Notes: generated from the letters alone by a model not told the origin. A stretch of 64,000 nt of DNA from Bdellovibrionales bacterium GWA2_49_15 (GCA_001769855.1 MEPP01000009.1:161785-225784); one strand, 5' to 3'; counted from the stretch's first letter, positions 25,307 to 34,612 are shown. Numbers and translations are program-made.

Positions 25307-25320
25307 TTAATCTAAATCAT
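25307..25320. promoter_or_regulatory. FNR-box-like palindrome in divergent promoter
   Basis: TTAAT-CTAA-ATCAT fits TTGAT-N4-ATCAA at 8 of 10 positions. It lies in the 203-bp space between the attachment-family operon (minus) and the VOC-ftsH operon (plus). A TTGACA at 25329 follows it, but no good -10 is found 17 bp later. A box-driven promoter is therefore possible. Confidence 0.35.
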
Positions 25321-25407
25321 TAGGGGCGTTGACAACTCTTAAATTGATATTGCCTCAATTTCGCGTAAGGTAATTATATTTTGTTTCGTAATAGATGGAG
25401 TAACGTA

Positions 25408-26181
25408 ATGGCAGAAACAGGAAACCATCGTAAGCACCTTTTTAGCTGGGAGAATCTCGCCACGACAGATACAGCGATCGCTAAAAGATTTTACCAACGA
25501 CTCTTTGGCTGGGAGGTTACCTACATTCCAACCGGAGACTATGGAACGCATTGTTTTTTTACTCTTGATGGAAAGGACATTTGTTCTTTTTCGGAAATCC
25601 CAGATTTCCAGCGCAAGCATTTTTCTACTCAGTGGGTACCCTATATTTCAGTCGAAAATATGGAAGATCTTGTTCATAAGGCGCAGAATGCCGGCGGCAC
25701 CGTCCTCGTGCCGATCTCACCTGCTGTTGATGCCGGACAAACGGCCATGATTAAAGATCCTACCGATGCGATTTTTGCGATCTGGCGACCTCGGCAGCAA
25801 GACACTGATATCCATCGATCGCCGCCTGGTGCGGCCTGCTTTCACGAGCTTGTCACTAACAACATGGATTTAGCTGGGATGTTTTACGCGCAGGTATTTT
25901 CATGGAGTCCAAGAGCGGAGAATTTTGGAGATATTAAGTACATTATGTTCAACATCGGTAATGTCAATGTTGGAAGTATGATGGGTGTTCCCAAACAAAA
26001 TGTTCATCCTCGCTGGATCACCTATTGGTGCGTGCAAGACTGCGAGAAAAGTTTGAGGAAGGCCATCGCGCTTGGCGGAACCCCGTGCAACACAGTCGAG
26101 ATCATCAAGCGCAAAGGGCGCTATGCAACTTTGATTGATCCTCTCGGCGCTCTTTTTGGGATCATGCAACCCGAAAAGTAA
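25408..26181 (+). CDS. Two-domain VOC (glyoxalase-fold) protein
   Basis: 257 aa from the ATG at 25408, with GGAG eight bases upstream; the frame extends to a TTG at 25381. Two VOC repeats are seen: ~9-125 (FSWENLATTDTAIAKRFYQR, VLVPISPAVDAGQTAMIKDP) and ~135-257 (CFHELVTNNMDLAGMFYAQV, RYATLIDPLGALFGIMQP). Each repeat ends in the motif D-P-x-G/T-A-x-F. Metal-dependent dioxygenase, glyoxalase or binding proteins share this fold; the specific reaction is unknown. First gene of an operon with ftsH, 20 bp downstream. Confidence 0.8.
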   Translation: MAETGNHRKHLFSWENLATTDTAIAKRFYQRLFGWEVTYIPTGDYGTHCFFTLDGKDICSFSEIPDFQRKHFSTQWVPYISVENMEDLVHKAQNAGGTVLVPISPAVDAGQTAMIKDPTDAIFAIWRPRQQDTDIHRSPPGAACFHELVTNNMDLAGMFYAQVFSWSPRAENFGDIKYIMFNIGNVNVGSMMGVPKQNVHPRWITYWCVQDCEKSLRKAIALGGTPCNTVEIIKRKGRYATLIDPLGALFGIMQPEK

Positions 26182-26201
26182 ATATTTTACAGAAGAGACC
26201 A

Positions 26202-28070
26202 ATGGCACATAATTCTAAAGACAAAAGAAATAAAAACAAGATGCCTACTGAAACAAGGCCGCCACGAGGGTTTGGCGGAAACTTTATCATTATCTTTCTC
26301 GTCGTTACTGCAATATTTTACCTCTATGAATACTTTAACGCACGTAAGTATGTTGAGACTCTTCCCTATAGCCAGTTCATAGCCAACGTTAATGAGGGAA
26401 AGGTTAAAGAGGTAATTATCTCAGATACCAAAATCACTGGGGAATTCACCGACTCAAAGGAAAACAAGGCGCACTTTTTTTTAACCGTTCCGGTTAAGGA
26501 TGAGCACCTCATCGAAACGTTGCAGGCCAAGAATGTTACCTTTCAAGGGGAAGTGGCCAGCTCCTTTTGGGGCAACATCCTTTCCTGGATCTTTCTAATC
26601 TATATTCTTTCGCTTCTCTGGTCATTGTTTTCACACAAGATGCCATCTGGCATGCAAGGAATCTTTTCTATGACAAAGTCAAAAGCAAAAGTCTTTGTGG
26701 AAAAAGACATCAAAACAACTTTCAACGATGTCGCAGGAATTGAAGATGCCAAGGATGAGCTGAAAGAAATTGTTCAATTTTTAAGCAACCCAAAACAATT
26801 TACTCGACTTGGTGGTCGCGCTCCTAAAGGGGTACTCCTTGTTGGCCCCCCGGGTACCGGCAAGACCCTGCTGGCGCGGGCACTTGCCGGGGAAGCAAAG
26901 GTACTCTTTTTCTCTATCAATGGCTCAGAATTTGTCGAGTTATATGTAGGCCTTGGCGCGGCCAGAGTCAGAGACCTTTTTGAACAAGCACGAAAGGCTG
27001 CTCCCTGCATTCTTTTTATTGACGAGATCGATGCTCTTGGCAAATCTCGCATGGGACACATCGGCCTTGGTGCTAACGACGAGAAGGAACAAACCTTGAA
27101 TCAACTTCTGGCAGAGATGGATGGATTTGATGCTTCAACCGGGGTTATTATTCTGGCAGCGACGAACCGGCCCGAAGTGCTCGATCCGGCCTTAGTCAGA
27201 TCTGGCAGGTTTGATCGTCAAATTTTGCTTCACAATCCCGATCAAATAGGACGTGAGCAGATTCTCAAAGTTCATATTCAAAAAATAAAAGCTTCCCCTA
27301 CTCTCGATCTGCAAAAAGTCGCTTCGATTACCTCCGGATTTTCCGGAGCTGATTTGGCCAATCTAGTCAATGAGGCCGCAATTGTTGCCACTCGTCGAGG
27401 GAGTAAGGAGGTGGAAGAGCAGGATTTTTCCCTGGCGATGGAGCGCATTGTCGCTGGTCCGGAGCAAAAAAAGAAATGCATGAATGCCGATGAGAAAAAA
27501 AGAATCGCCTATCATGAGTTAGGCCATGCCACTGTATCACTGAGCTTAAAAACGCAAGACAAAGTCCACAAAGTTAGCATTATCCCGCGCGGCATGGGTG
27601 CTCTTGGGTATACCATCCAACGTCCGATGGAAGATCGCTATCTGGCAATTCAGGATGACATCCTAAAAAAAATCTGCGTTCTTTTGGGGGGCCGAGCATC
27701 TGAAAAAATATACTTTAATAATATTTCAACCGGGGCCGCGGATGATTTGTCGAAGGCCACGAATATCGCTCGTGCCATGGTCACTCAGTATGGGATGAGT
27801 GAAAAAGTAGGACTTGCCATCTTTGATGAGCAACCCGCACCGATGCTTAATACACCTTATCAACAATATGTGACTCGTCCAAAAAGTGAAATGACCAGTC
27901 AGTTTATTGATCAGGAGGTTCGCGCCATCCTTGATCATTGTTTCAAGCAAGCAGAACATGTTTTAGAGCTTAATAAAAATTTTATCAATGAAGAGGTTGT
28001 ATTACTTTTAAAATCAGAAACTTTAAATGAATCTGAGATTGCCAATGCCTGGAAAAAATATGGAGTTTGA
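26202..28070 (+). CDS. ftsH: FtsH-type ATP-dependent zinc protease, divergent paralogue
   Basis: 622 aa. Membrane helices at ~27-43 and ~124-144 bracket a periplasmic domain. AAA features are Walker A GPPGTGKT (215-222), Walker B LFIDEIDA (271-278) and [13 protein letters not shown]. Protease zinc site HELGH (438-442), with third ligand in the TGAADDL segment. Several positions differ from housekeeping FtsH: pore loop [11 protein letters not shown] instead of FVEMFVGVGAS, HELGH instead of HEAGH, RSGRFD instead of RPGRFD. Its stress-island setting supports a second, specialised FtsH. Overlaps the next gene by 11 bp. Confidence 0.9.
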   Translation: MAHNSKDKRNKNKMPTETRPPRGFGGNFIIIFLVVTAIFYLYEYFNARKYVETLPYSQFIANVNEGKVKEVIISDTKITGEFTDSKENKAHFFLTVPVKDEHLIETLQAKNVTFQGEVASSFWGNILSWIFLIYILSLLWSLFSHKMPSGMQGIFSMTKSKAKVFVEKDIKTTFNDVAGIEDAKDELKEIVQFLSNPKQFTRLGGRAPKGVLLVGPPGTGKTLLARALAGEAKVLFFSINGSEFVELYVGLGAARVRDLFEQARKAAPCILFIDEIDALGKSRMGHIGLGANDEKEQTLNQLLAEMDGFDASTGVIILAATNRPEVLDPALVRSGRFDRQILLHNPDQIGREQILKVHIQKIKASPTLDLQKVASITSGFSGADLANLVNEAAIVATRRGSKEVEEQDFSLAMERIVAGPEQKKKCMNADEKKRIAYHELGHATVSLSLKTQDKVHKVSIIPRGMGALGYTIQRPMEDRYLAIQDDILKKICVLLGGRASEKIYFNNISTGAADDLSKATNIARAMVTQYGMSEKVGLAIFDEQPAPMLNTPYQQYVTRPKSEMTSQFIDQEVRAILDHCFKQAEHVLELNKNFINEEVVLLLKSETLNESEIANAWKKYGV

Positions 28071-29124
28071 AGTTAATAATGAAAATGAAAATTCAAAAAA
28101 AACATTCACTATAATTTTCATTTCGTTTTCGCTATTGGCGGGATTTTTTTTAAACAATATTATCTCTCAAGAAAAAGAAAATACTGCCGCCGATGTCCAA
28201 GCTATTTTATCCCGAAAGATTAAAACTATGCCGGTGCTTTGGAGGCAGTTGCTCTTGTCAAAAAGAGCAACTGTTTTGGCCCCAGCGAGTGTCACAATCC
28301 CTGAGGAATCGACGCTTACCTCCATCTCTGAACAAACGACTGAAGAGCTCGCGCAATTTTTAGATTCAACCATGAAAAATATTGACGGCAATAATCTTTC
28401 AACCATTGAGAAAAATATTGAAGTCGCGGATACTATTATTGCGCGCGTACCGGATAGCTATTCGGCCTATAAGGCAAAGCTAATTTCCTTGCTTGTAAAA
28501 GAGGCCAAATTCAAGGTGGAAGTCGAAGATGATGAGATCAATAGCTTGCTCGAAATTATGGCGACCTTCGATGTCGCAAGCAGCGCTCAGGCCATCAAGG
28601 AGGCCATCCTGATTACCGGCACGGGTAATGAAATTCTTCAGCTGCAAGAGAAGCTTGCCGATCTGGCGATAGAAGAGGAGCAGCTCGCCCTAGAGTATGC
28701 TGCCTTGGATATTAATTCCCCCGAGGCGCGATTACTTGATGCAGAACAGGCGAAACTTCTGGCCGATGAGCAGGAACTATTCGAAAAAATTCTTGCCCTG
28801 GAGCATAACAATGCCGATGAACCATTATCAGGCAACGGTCTTAACGAAGATCTGGTGCATATTCCATTTCTGCGAGCACTCGCAAAAAATGATTTTGATG
28901 AAGTTCTCAGAATAGCACAGGACTTCACTGATCAGTTCCCAAACTCGCCTATTGGCTATTATTATCTAATTAAAACACTTTCGATACTCGGTCGGGATAC
29001 AGAGGCGTTGTCCGTTATTATAAATTCCCCCCTCAGTAAAGATTCTCTCTTTAAAATTCAAGAAAATTTGGATAATTTCTCGGATAAGGATCCCCAGTTG
29101 TATTGGCAAATGTTGCGATTCTGA
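28060..29124 (+). CDS. Membrane-anchored TPR-like protein
   Basis: 354 aa from the ATG at 28060, inside the end of ftsH. One N-terminal helix (FTIIFISFSLLAGFFLNNII) is followed by a long, acidic, helical extracytoplasmic part with coiled-coil character (LQEKLADLAIEEEQLALEYA). The C-terminus is TPR-like (FLRALAKNDFDEVLRIAQDF ... SPIGYYYLIKTL). The single-pass topology and overlap with ftsH suggest an adaptor or modulator of FtsH, like HflKC or YccA in other bacteria. This is inferred from position only. Confidence 0.6.
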   Translation: MEFEVNNENENSKKTFTIIFISFSLLAGFFLNNIISQEKENTAADVQAILSRKIKTMPVLWRQLLLSKRATVLAPASVTIPEESTLTSISEQTTEELAQFLDSTMKNIDGNNLSTIEKNIEVADTIIARVPDSYSAYKAKLISLLVKEAKFKVEVEDDEINSLLEIMATFDVASSAQAIKEAILITGTGNEILQLQEKLADLAIEEEQLALEYAALDINSPEARLLDAEQAKLLADEQELFEKILALEHNNADEPLSGNGLNEDLVHIPFLRALAKNDFDEVLRIAQDFTDQFPNSPIGYYYLIKTLSILGRDTEALSVIINSPLSKDSLFKIQENLDNFSDKDPQLYWQMLRF

Positions 29125-29199
29125 TTGAAATTAAACACTCAATGAAATGATGATAGATGTATCTCGCATTTGATCCATCATCTATAAATTAATCAACGC

Positions 29200-29232
29200 T
29201 TTTTTTTTTCAATGATGACTAAAGGAGTGTTT
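29200..29232 (+). promoter_or_regulatory. U-rich 5' leader of Hsp20, possible FourU-type thermometer
   Basis: A run of ten U (29200-29209) lies 13 bases before AAAGGAG, the SD of the Hsp20 gene at 29233. U-A and U-G pairing between the two can hide the SD, the principle of FourU thermometers known in small heat-shock genes such as Salmonella agsA. Not folded computationally. Confidence 0.3.
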
Positions 29233-29718
29233 ATGAAGTTAGCGGAGCTAAGACCATGGCGTTCATCCCTTACTCCTGGAAGCGCGTGGCCTTTTACAAG
29301 TAATATCCCACAGGATGTTTTAGGGGTCGATCAGGGAGTCAATGATCTCATGCGAACATTTGCAGGAGATCGAGATTTTACCATTTCGTACTGCAATGAT
29401 TTTAGGGCCTACCCCGCCATTGATGTTCGAGAATCAACCGATGGTTATAGTTTGGACGCGGATATCCCGGGCATTTCTGAAAATGAGCTAGAGCTCGAAC
29501 TTCATAATAATATTCTTTCGATTAAAGGGGCAAAAACGCGAGAAACTTGCAGTCCTAAGGATAATTATGACCGATATATTCATCACGAACGTTGCCATGG
29601 ATCTTTCTGTCGCGAAATCGCCTTTGAAAAGGAGGTCAATATGGATCTGATTTACGCAGACTTTAAAAATGGTGTACTCCATGTCGAACTTGTGAAGGCC
29701 CAACAATTAACCTCATAG
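29233..29718 (+). CDS. Hsp20 small heat-shock protein
   Basis: 161 aa from the ATG at 29233, preceded by AAAGGAG. The alpha-crystallin domain spans ~60-155: YPAIDVRESTDGYSLDADIP, LELHNNILSIKGAK, FCREIAFEKEVN, and FKNGVLHVEL (the GVL signature). The N-terminus MKLAELRPWRSS is shared with the second Hsp20 at 34112-34612. ATP-independent holdase; HspX/Acr is the matching member of the DosR regulon. Eight bp before the L,D-transpeptidase gene. Confidence 0.88.
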   Translation: MKLAELRPWRSSLTPGSAWPFTSNIPQDVLGVDQGVNDLMRTFAGDRDFTISYCNDFRAYPAIDVRESTDGYSLDADIPGISENELELELHNNILSIKGAKTRETCSPKDNYDRYIHHERCHGSFCREIAFEKEVNMDLIYADFKNGVLHVELVKAQQLTS

Positions 29719-29726
29719 CTGATCTC

Positions 29727-31340
29727 ATGCTTCGTTTTTTTATCCTTTTATCTATTTCAGGATTGATGAATGCGCACGCTGACGAGCCATTCACTGCGGG
29801 CCTTAAGGCCAGGCTTTTGAGAAAATCTTTATTCAAAGAAAATGTCAAATTAATCAATGAACCTGGGGTGCGACAGTACTATCTGAAGAATGGCTTTACT
29901 CCCATATGGTATATTTCAGATAGTCTTTCGCAAAATGCTCTAACTCTGTTAGAGCGATTGCGACAGGCAAGACAAGATGGACTGCGTCCCCGTGAGTATC
30001 ACATCAGCATCCTGAACCAGCTTCTCAGTCGTGCACCACAAGAAATCCAGGAGCGCATCAATATTGAATTGCTTTTAACCGATTCGTTTATGAGCTATAC
30101 AGACCATCTTTTGCATGGTCGAACTCGGCCAGCCATTGCAGACCCGGAATGGCATATCAAACGTCCCGCAGGGCCCCCACCAGAATGGCCGCTGGACCAG
30201 CTTTCCGGGTCGAAACCCGTCACTGAGATTCTGGATGAAGCTGCTCCTCAGGAAGCGGCCTATTACCGCCTTAAAACTGCCCTCAAAAGATATCTCGAGA
30301 TACGGGATTCGGGTGGGTGGAGTTGGCCTAAAGAGGGGCGATTTCTGAAATTTGGAGATCGAGGAAAAAATGTTCAAAAGTTGAGCAAGTTGCTCCATCT
30401 CACAGGTGATCTCATCGAAGAACCAAAAATTGTATCTCGAGGAGATGAGGAATGCGTTTTCGATAGTCTCGTGGGAAATGGCCTGAGGAACTTTCAACTG
30501 CGCCATGGCCTGGCACCAGATGGAACGATGAATGCGCCAACATCGAAAGCACTGGGTGTCTCGGTAAATGAGCGCATTATACAAATTGAGCTGAATATGG
30601 AGCGTTGGCGTTGGCTATCAAGAAAATTAAATCGCCCCGCTTTGATAGTCAATGTTCCGGAATTTAACTTAAAGGTTTGGGATGAAAAAGGAAGTTTGCT
30701 TGCCATGAGGGTGGTGGTTGGGCAACAGCTGCGCCGAACCCCGGCCTTTGAAGGAAGCATTAAAACAGTGGTGATTAATCCCAAATGGGTTGTCCCTGAT
30801 CGCATTGCCGTCGAAGATTTGCTACCGGCAATCAAGCGGGATTTTCTTGTACTCAAGCGAAAGAAAATCCGACTCTATGGATGGAAAAATGCACGATTGG
30901 TGGAGCTTTCGCCTAAGGCGATAAATTGGCAAAATATCACCCCGGACACTTTTGATTTTCAACTAGTTCAAGATCCCGGACCTGAAAACGTTCAAGGCAG
31001 GTTCAAATTTGTATTTCCGAATCTCTTTGGAATTTACATTCATGATACTCCTGCAAAAACATTATTCGAGCAAAAGGCGCGGACTTTTAGCTCGGGTTGT
31101 ATTCGGGTTGAGAATGCCGAAGCCCTGGCCGAGTATCTGTTAAAAAATGTTGAGGGAAAAAACTGGGAACAGATTAACAAGAATCTGGAAAAACCCATAC
31201 CGCTGGAGATTTCACTGACATCTAATATTTCTGTATACCTGTTCTACTGGACGGCCTGGGTTGATGAAGATAATCTTCTCCAATTCCGCGATGATATCTA
31301 CGGACGCGATACTCTGCTCAGGTCCGTGCTGGCATATTGA
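29727..31340 (+). CDS. L,D-transpeptidase of the YcbB/LdtD family
   Basis: 537 aa. A signal peptide (LRFFILLSISGLMNAHA) is followed by the scaffold domain, a peptidoglycan-binding segment (FQLRHGLAPDGTMNAPTSKA), and the YkuD catalytic domain with IHDTPAKTLF (His439) and FSSGCIRV (Cys458). Ser replaces the usual His of SHGC, as in YcbB. Makes 3-3 peptidoglycan cross-links in the periplasm, a change typical of stressed or dormant cells. Length is somewhat shorter than E. coli LdtD (615 aa). Likely co-transcribed with the Hsp20 gene. Confidence 0.87.
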   Translation: MLRFFILLSISGLMNAHADEPFTAGLKARLLRKSLFKENVKLINEPGVRQYYLKNGFTPIWYISDSLSQNALTLLERLRQARQDGLRPREYHISILNQLLSRAPQEIQERINIELLLTDSFMSYTDHLLHGRTRPAIADPEWHIKRPAGPPPEWPLDQLSGSKPVTEILDEAAPQEAAYYRLKTALKRYLEIRDSGGWSWPKEGRFLKFGDRGKNVQKLSKLLHLTGDLIEEPKIVSRGDEECVFDSLVGNGLRNFQLRHGLAPDGTMNAPTSKALGVSVNERIIQIELNMERWRWLSRKLNRPALIVNVPEFNLKVWDEKGSLLAMRVVVGQQLRRTPAFEGSIKTVVINPKWVVPDRIAVEDLLPAIKRDFLVLKRKKIRLYGWKNARLVELSPKAINWQNITPDTFDFQLVQDPGPENVQGRFKFVFPNLFGIYIHDTPAKTLFEQKARTFSSGCIRVENAEALAEYLLKNVEGKNWEQINKNLEKPIPLEISLTSNISVYLFYWTAWVDEDNLLQFRDDIYGRDTLLRSVLAY

Positions 31341-31352
31341 AACTTATTATGC

Positions 31353-31805
31353 CTACGATGAGAGGGTCTTTTCTTCTTGGTCTATATTATCAGGCCTCAT
31401 CTCCCCTCGAAGAATTTCCACTAAAGCGTTCAGCGCATCGGTGGTGGTAAAAATTCCCAATAATCTTCCATACTCATCTTGAACCACGGCTGAGCCGATT
31501 TTATTTTTTGACATCTCAAATGCAACTTCACTGAGCGGTGTGCCTTTGTCGACGATATAAGGGTCCTCGGACATAATATCTTCGGCGGTGAAGTGGTTGC
31601 TTTGATCATATTTTGACATTAACAGAAGATCTCGCTGACTGATGATTCCGACAATCTCAGTTCCACGTAAAACCGGAATATGCCTTACTCCGCGCATATT
31701 CATCAGATCTTCAATATTCTGAATCGTCTCTTCAACTTGCACAGAATCATCGCAAGGGCTGGTGTATTCAAAAACGGTGATGTTATCTAAAGCTCCCGAT
31801 TTCAT
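31353..31805 (-). CDS. CBS-domain pair protein
   Basis: 150 aa from the ATG at 31805, with GGAG six bases upstream; a GTG at 31811 is less well placed. Two CBS motifs fill the protein: MNMRGVRHIPVLRGTEIVGI with ISQRDLLLM, and VAFEMSKNKIGSAVVQDEYG with LLGIFTTTDAL. CBS pairs bind adenosyl ligands. The mycobacterial DosR-regulon protein Hrp1 has the same build. The group II intron at 31837 onwards ends 31 bp upstream in the same orientation. Confidence 0.88.
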   Translation of the reverse strand: MKSGALDNITVFEYTSPCDDSVQVEETIQNIEDLMNMRGVRHIPVLRGTEIVGIISQRDLLLMSKYDQSNHFTAEDIMSEDPYIVDKGTPLSEVAFEMSKNKIGSAVVQDEYGRLLGIFTTTDALNALVEILRGEMRPDNIDQEEKTLSS

Positions 31806-31836
31806 CCTCACTCCTTAGATGATGTTGAAACAACAG

Positions 31837-32624
31837 ATAGATGGTGGACTTCCATAAAATCAGATTCTAAGGAAGTCCGCCACCTTTCATTTTTACCGCA
31901 CATTGGGTTTTCCCCAGTACGGCGAAGGGTAGGCATTTCAAACGCGGCATTCATTTTTTGCCTTTAGCTTAAGTCGACCTTACATTCACCAAAAGCATCT
32001 ACTTGGCCTACGTTCTTCGCTTTGATAGTTTTACCTCAAAGCCGCCATTATCGCTTCCAGATACTCATACCTGAAAACGTCACCCTAGAGGCCCTCACTC
32101 GGTCAAAGGTTGTGCGTCCTTTAACGTTAAACGCTTCGCGGCCTCAGCTGCCCCGCTTATTCGCAACACAAAAGTTTCGCTTGTCCTTTGAAAGGACAAA
32201 CTTGTCGTTGTGTTCGGTGAAAAGAAAAGGTCTCCCTTTCGCCAATTCAAGCGGTTCCGAGCTTTCTCCGACCATCCTTCTCGACATGTCATCCCTATAT
32301 CCTCAAGAATCAGTTCACTGCACCAGTCTCATTCCTACGTGAACAGCACGGGCCTTCACCTCGTTTGAAAAAGGTTCGGCATTCTCCAGGACAAAAAAGT
32401 TTCACTCACGTTACAACCTGTCGATTGATCCCGGAAATTTCACAAATTTCCTTTTACACCAGCTTCAAACATGAAAGTCACCTTTCGTGTTTGTGGCGGA
32501 GATCGCGGAAACCATAAAACTCTTTTTCCGGCGGGACTTTCACCCGCCGATGGTCAGATAGCTTCGCTACCTTCAAACAATTACAACATTACGCCAATGA
32601 ATTTAAAAAACAAGCTGAATGATG
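31837..32624 (-). mobile_element. ORF-less group II intron (5' end not resolved)
   Basis: No real coding frame exists here, but the minus strand folds like the 3' end of a group II intron. Domain V (31893-31925) has CGC triad, a G-U wobble above it, proximal stem GCCGTAC/GTGCGGT, 2-nt bulge AT, distal stem TGGG/CCCA and loop GAAAA. Domain VI (31837-31884) has stem GGTGG-C-GGACTTCC against GGAAGTCC-A-CCATC. An unpaired A eight bases before a likely 3' splice end (...CTAT) is the expected branch point. Further 5', a nested stem (32166-32213: ACACAA/TTGTGT, AAGTTT/AAACTT, GTCCTTT/AAAGGAC) and a hairpin around GGGTGAAAGTCCC (32533-32545) suit domains IV/II and I. The 5' GUGYG end lies within ~32550-32680 and is not certain; GTGAC at 32678 is one candidate. 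It lacks a reverse transcriptase, so would need one in trans. Confidence 0.7.
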
Positions 32625-34055
32625 TTACGGAGAAATGTGCGATCTATCACTTGTTACAGAGGGGGATTGGGATGTCACAAGCGTCGTTATTTCGCCTCCT
32701 GGTTCGGCAATTGTTACATTAAAATGATATTCATTTTCAATGAGGAGTTTAAGATGCTTTAGCGATCTATTCTCGCCGTGATTTAGAATTATTAACTTCG
32801 GTTCTTTTTTGAGCTTGCCCAGCCACTCGAGAATATCAAGATAATCTCCATGGGCCGAGAGTCCGTCTATATTAAAGATATCTGCCTTAATAGGTATCTC
32901 TTGATGATGGATTCGAATCGTTTGAATCCCATCCAAAATTAAACGCCCCTTTGTCTCCTCCGCTTGGTAGCCCACAAAGAGTATCCCATTTTCAGGATGC
33001 GGAAGCCGGTCTTTCAAGTGGTGCATAACTCGCCCACCTGTAATCATGCCTGATGCCGTAACAATGATCATAGGTCCGCTCTGCTTGGAAATTCTTTTGC
33101 TTTCTTCAACCGATTTTGTCTCATGATAACTCGGGGGAGCAATAGGAGAGAGAAGTTGCTCATTTTCAATTTTAAGAATGTGATCTTCCTTATTATGTAA
33201 GTAAATATAGTTAGCAGAAGAGGACATTGGGCTATCCACAAACACTGGTACTTCCGGTATTTTTTTATTTTGCATGAGTTTGTTTATCAAAAATAAAACT
33301 TCCTGAGTGCGACCGACACTAAAAGCAGGGATAATGACGACGCCATTTCGATTAAGTACGATCTGTAGATAACGCTGCATACTTTCTTCAGGAGTGACTC
33401 GCACCTGAACACGGTCACCATAGGTCGACTCGAGGATTAAATAATCTGTCTCATCTATTGCGACGGGAGCGCGCAAAATTTGCGAACGGCCACTTCCAAT
33501 ATCGCCAGAGAAGGTTATTATCTTAGAAATGTCTTGCTCAAGGAACTTCAATTGGACAAAAGAGGAGCCAATAATGTGGCCCGAACGCAAAAAACGGAGC
33601 TGAAGGTTTTTCCCTAATTCGTTCCATTCATCACGCGGAAGAATTTTAAATAGAGTCAAAACATTTTCAGCATCCTGCGTGTTGTAAAGTGGCAAGGCCG
33701 GTTTATGCCTGGAATGTCCCGTTTTATTAGCATAGGCGGCATCCTCTTCCTGTAGATGGGCCGAATCTTTTAACAGTATTTCACATAATTCGAAGGTTCC
33801 TTTAGTGCAAAAAATAGGACATCGCATGCCTTCGCGATAAAGTTTTGGCAACAATCCAGAGTGATCGATATGAGCATGAGTTAAAATTACAAAATCAAGT
33901 GCTTTTGGATTAAAATCAAGATTCCAATTTCTCAGACGATTCTCTTTTGAGCCTTGAAAGAGCCCTGCATCGACAAGGAATTTTATATTCTCATGTTCGC
34001 ATAAGGTTTTACTGCCAGTAACAGTTCTAGCTGCACCCATGAATTTGAGTTTCAT
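32625..34055 (-). CDS. MBL-fold/beta-CASP RNA-metabolising hydrolase
   Basis: 476 aa. The MBL zinc motif THAHIDHSGLLP (His60, His62, Asp64, His65) is followed by a beta-CASP part (ILESTYGDRV, IPAFSVGRTQEVLF, DSPMSS) and RMMBL-like C-terminus (DGLSAHGDYLDILEW, LNHGE). Related to CPSF-73/RNase J-like ribonucleases; the substrate is unknown. The last ~20 residues are low in complexity (TSQSPSVTSDRSH) and may be altered by the adjacent intron. Weak SD; it starts ~10 bp after the Hsp20 terminator. Confidence 0.85.
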   Translation of the reverse strand: MKLKFMGAARTVTGSKTLCEHENIKFLVDAGLFQGSKENRLRNWNLDFNPKALDFVILTHAHIDHSGLLPKLYREGMRCPIFCTKGTFELCEILLKDSAHLQEEDAAYANKTGHSRHKPALPLYNTQDAENVLTLFKILPRDEWNELGKNLQLRFLRSGHIIGSSFVQLKFLEQDISKIITFSGDIGSGRSQILRAPVAIDETDYLILESTYGDRVQVRVTPEESMQRYLQIVLNRNGVVIIPAFSVGRTQEVLFLINKLMQNKKIPEVPVFVDSPMSSSANYIYLHNKEDHILKIENEQLLSPIAPPSYHETKSVEESKRISKQSGPMIIVTASGMITGGRVMHHLKDRLPHPENGILFVGYQAEETKGRLILDGIQTIRIHHQEIPIKADIFNIDGLSAHGDYLDILEWLGKLKKEPKLIILNHGENRSLKHLKLLIENEYHFNVTIAEPGGEITTLVTSQSPSVTSDRSHISP

Positions 34056-34065
34056 AATTTACACC

Positions 34066-34103
34066 GATAAAAAAATCGGGCCTACTTCTTTGAGTCAGGC
34101 CCG
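34066..34103 (-). terminator. Rho-independent terminator of Hsp20 gene
   Basis: On the minus strand CGGGCCT (34103-34097) pairs with AGGCCCG (34083-34077), followed by GATTTTTTT. It lies directly after the Hsp20 stop and 10 bp before the beta-CASP start, so it limits read-through into that gene. Confidence 0.8.
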
Positions 34104-34111
34104 GAAAGCAA

Positions 34112-34612
34112 TTATTGACGAATTTCTATCGATTTATGCTTAGGTACTTCAATGTTTTGCTTTTTAAGCTCAATATGAAGAACACCATCTTTTAATTGAG
34201 CATCAATGTTATTCATATTGATTTCGTCACCAAAGGATATTTTTCGAGAAAACGGCCCATGGCAACGTTCAGAGCAGATATATCCTTTTTCTTTTGTCGG
34301 ATCCTCCTTTATCTCACCTTTGATATAGAGTGAATTGTTCGCGACTTCAATTTCAACATCCTTGGCCGTTAGTCCTGGAAGTTCCGCATCCACGCTGTAA
34401 CTTTCGGGTGTTTCCTTTACATCTATAGATGGAAATGCTCTCGTTCCGTAATCCAGCCACTGAGAAGAGTCGAAATCTGTCTCAAAATCTCGCATGAAAT
34501 CATCAATATTTGACTCAAAGGTATCCGCATCAAAGCCCCGGGAAAATGGCCAAACTGAAGAAAGTGCGGACGACCGTGGAGAACGCCAAGGTGTCAATTC
34601 AGAGAATTTCAT
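34112..34612 (-). CDS. Hsp20 small heat-shock protein, second copy
   Basis: 166 aa. Alpha-crystallin domain at ~60-155: FPSIDVKETPESYSVDAELP, VEVANNSLYIKGEI, FSRKISFGDEIN, LKDGVLHIELKK. Shares the MK-x-x-EL-x-PWRS start and much of the domain with the protein at 29233. SD AAGGAG. Its leader can fold TTCTTTG (34642-34636) onto CAAAGGA (34625-34619), covering the SD, a possible weak RNA thermometer. Ends at a strong terminator. Confidence 0.88.
   Translation of the reverse strand: MKFSELTPWRSPRSSALSSVWPFSRGFDADTFESNIDDFMRDFETDFDSSQWLDYGTRAFPSIDVKETPESYSVDAELPGLTAKDVEIEVANNSLYIKGEIKEDPTKEKGYICSERCHGPFSRKISFGDEINMNNIDAQLKDGVLHIELKKQNIEVPKHKSIEIRQ

Noticed and set aside
32131..32136. EBS1 pairing (AAGCGT) with the exon end ACGCTT before GTGAC at 32678
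   Set aside because: It lies ~540 nt into the intron, too far for domain I, and a 6-mer match over 0.8 kb is likely by chance.
32022..32342. Possible 106-aa protein in the region between the CBS and beta-CASP genes
   Set aside because: No RBS, composition not protein-like, and it lies antisense inside the structured group II intron.
31846..32620. Insertion sequence with terminal inverted repeats
   Set aside because: The end repeat is a domain VI hairpin, there is no transposase frame and no matching repeat at the other end.
32636..32640. GTGCG as the 5' end of the intron
   Set aside because: It is on the plus strand, while domains V and VI are on the minus strand.
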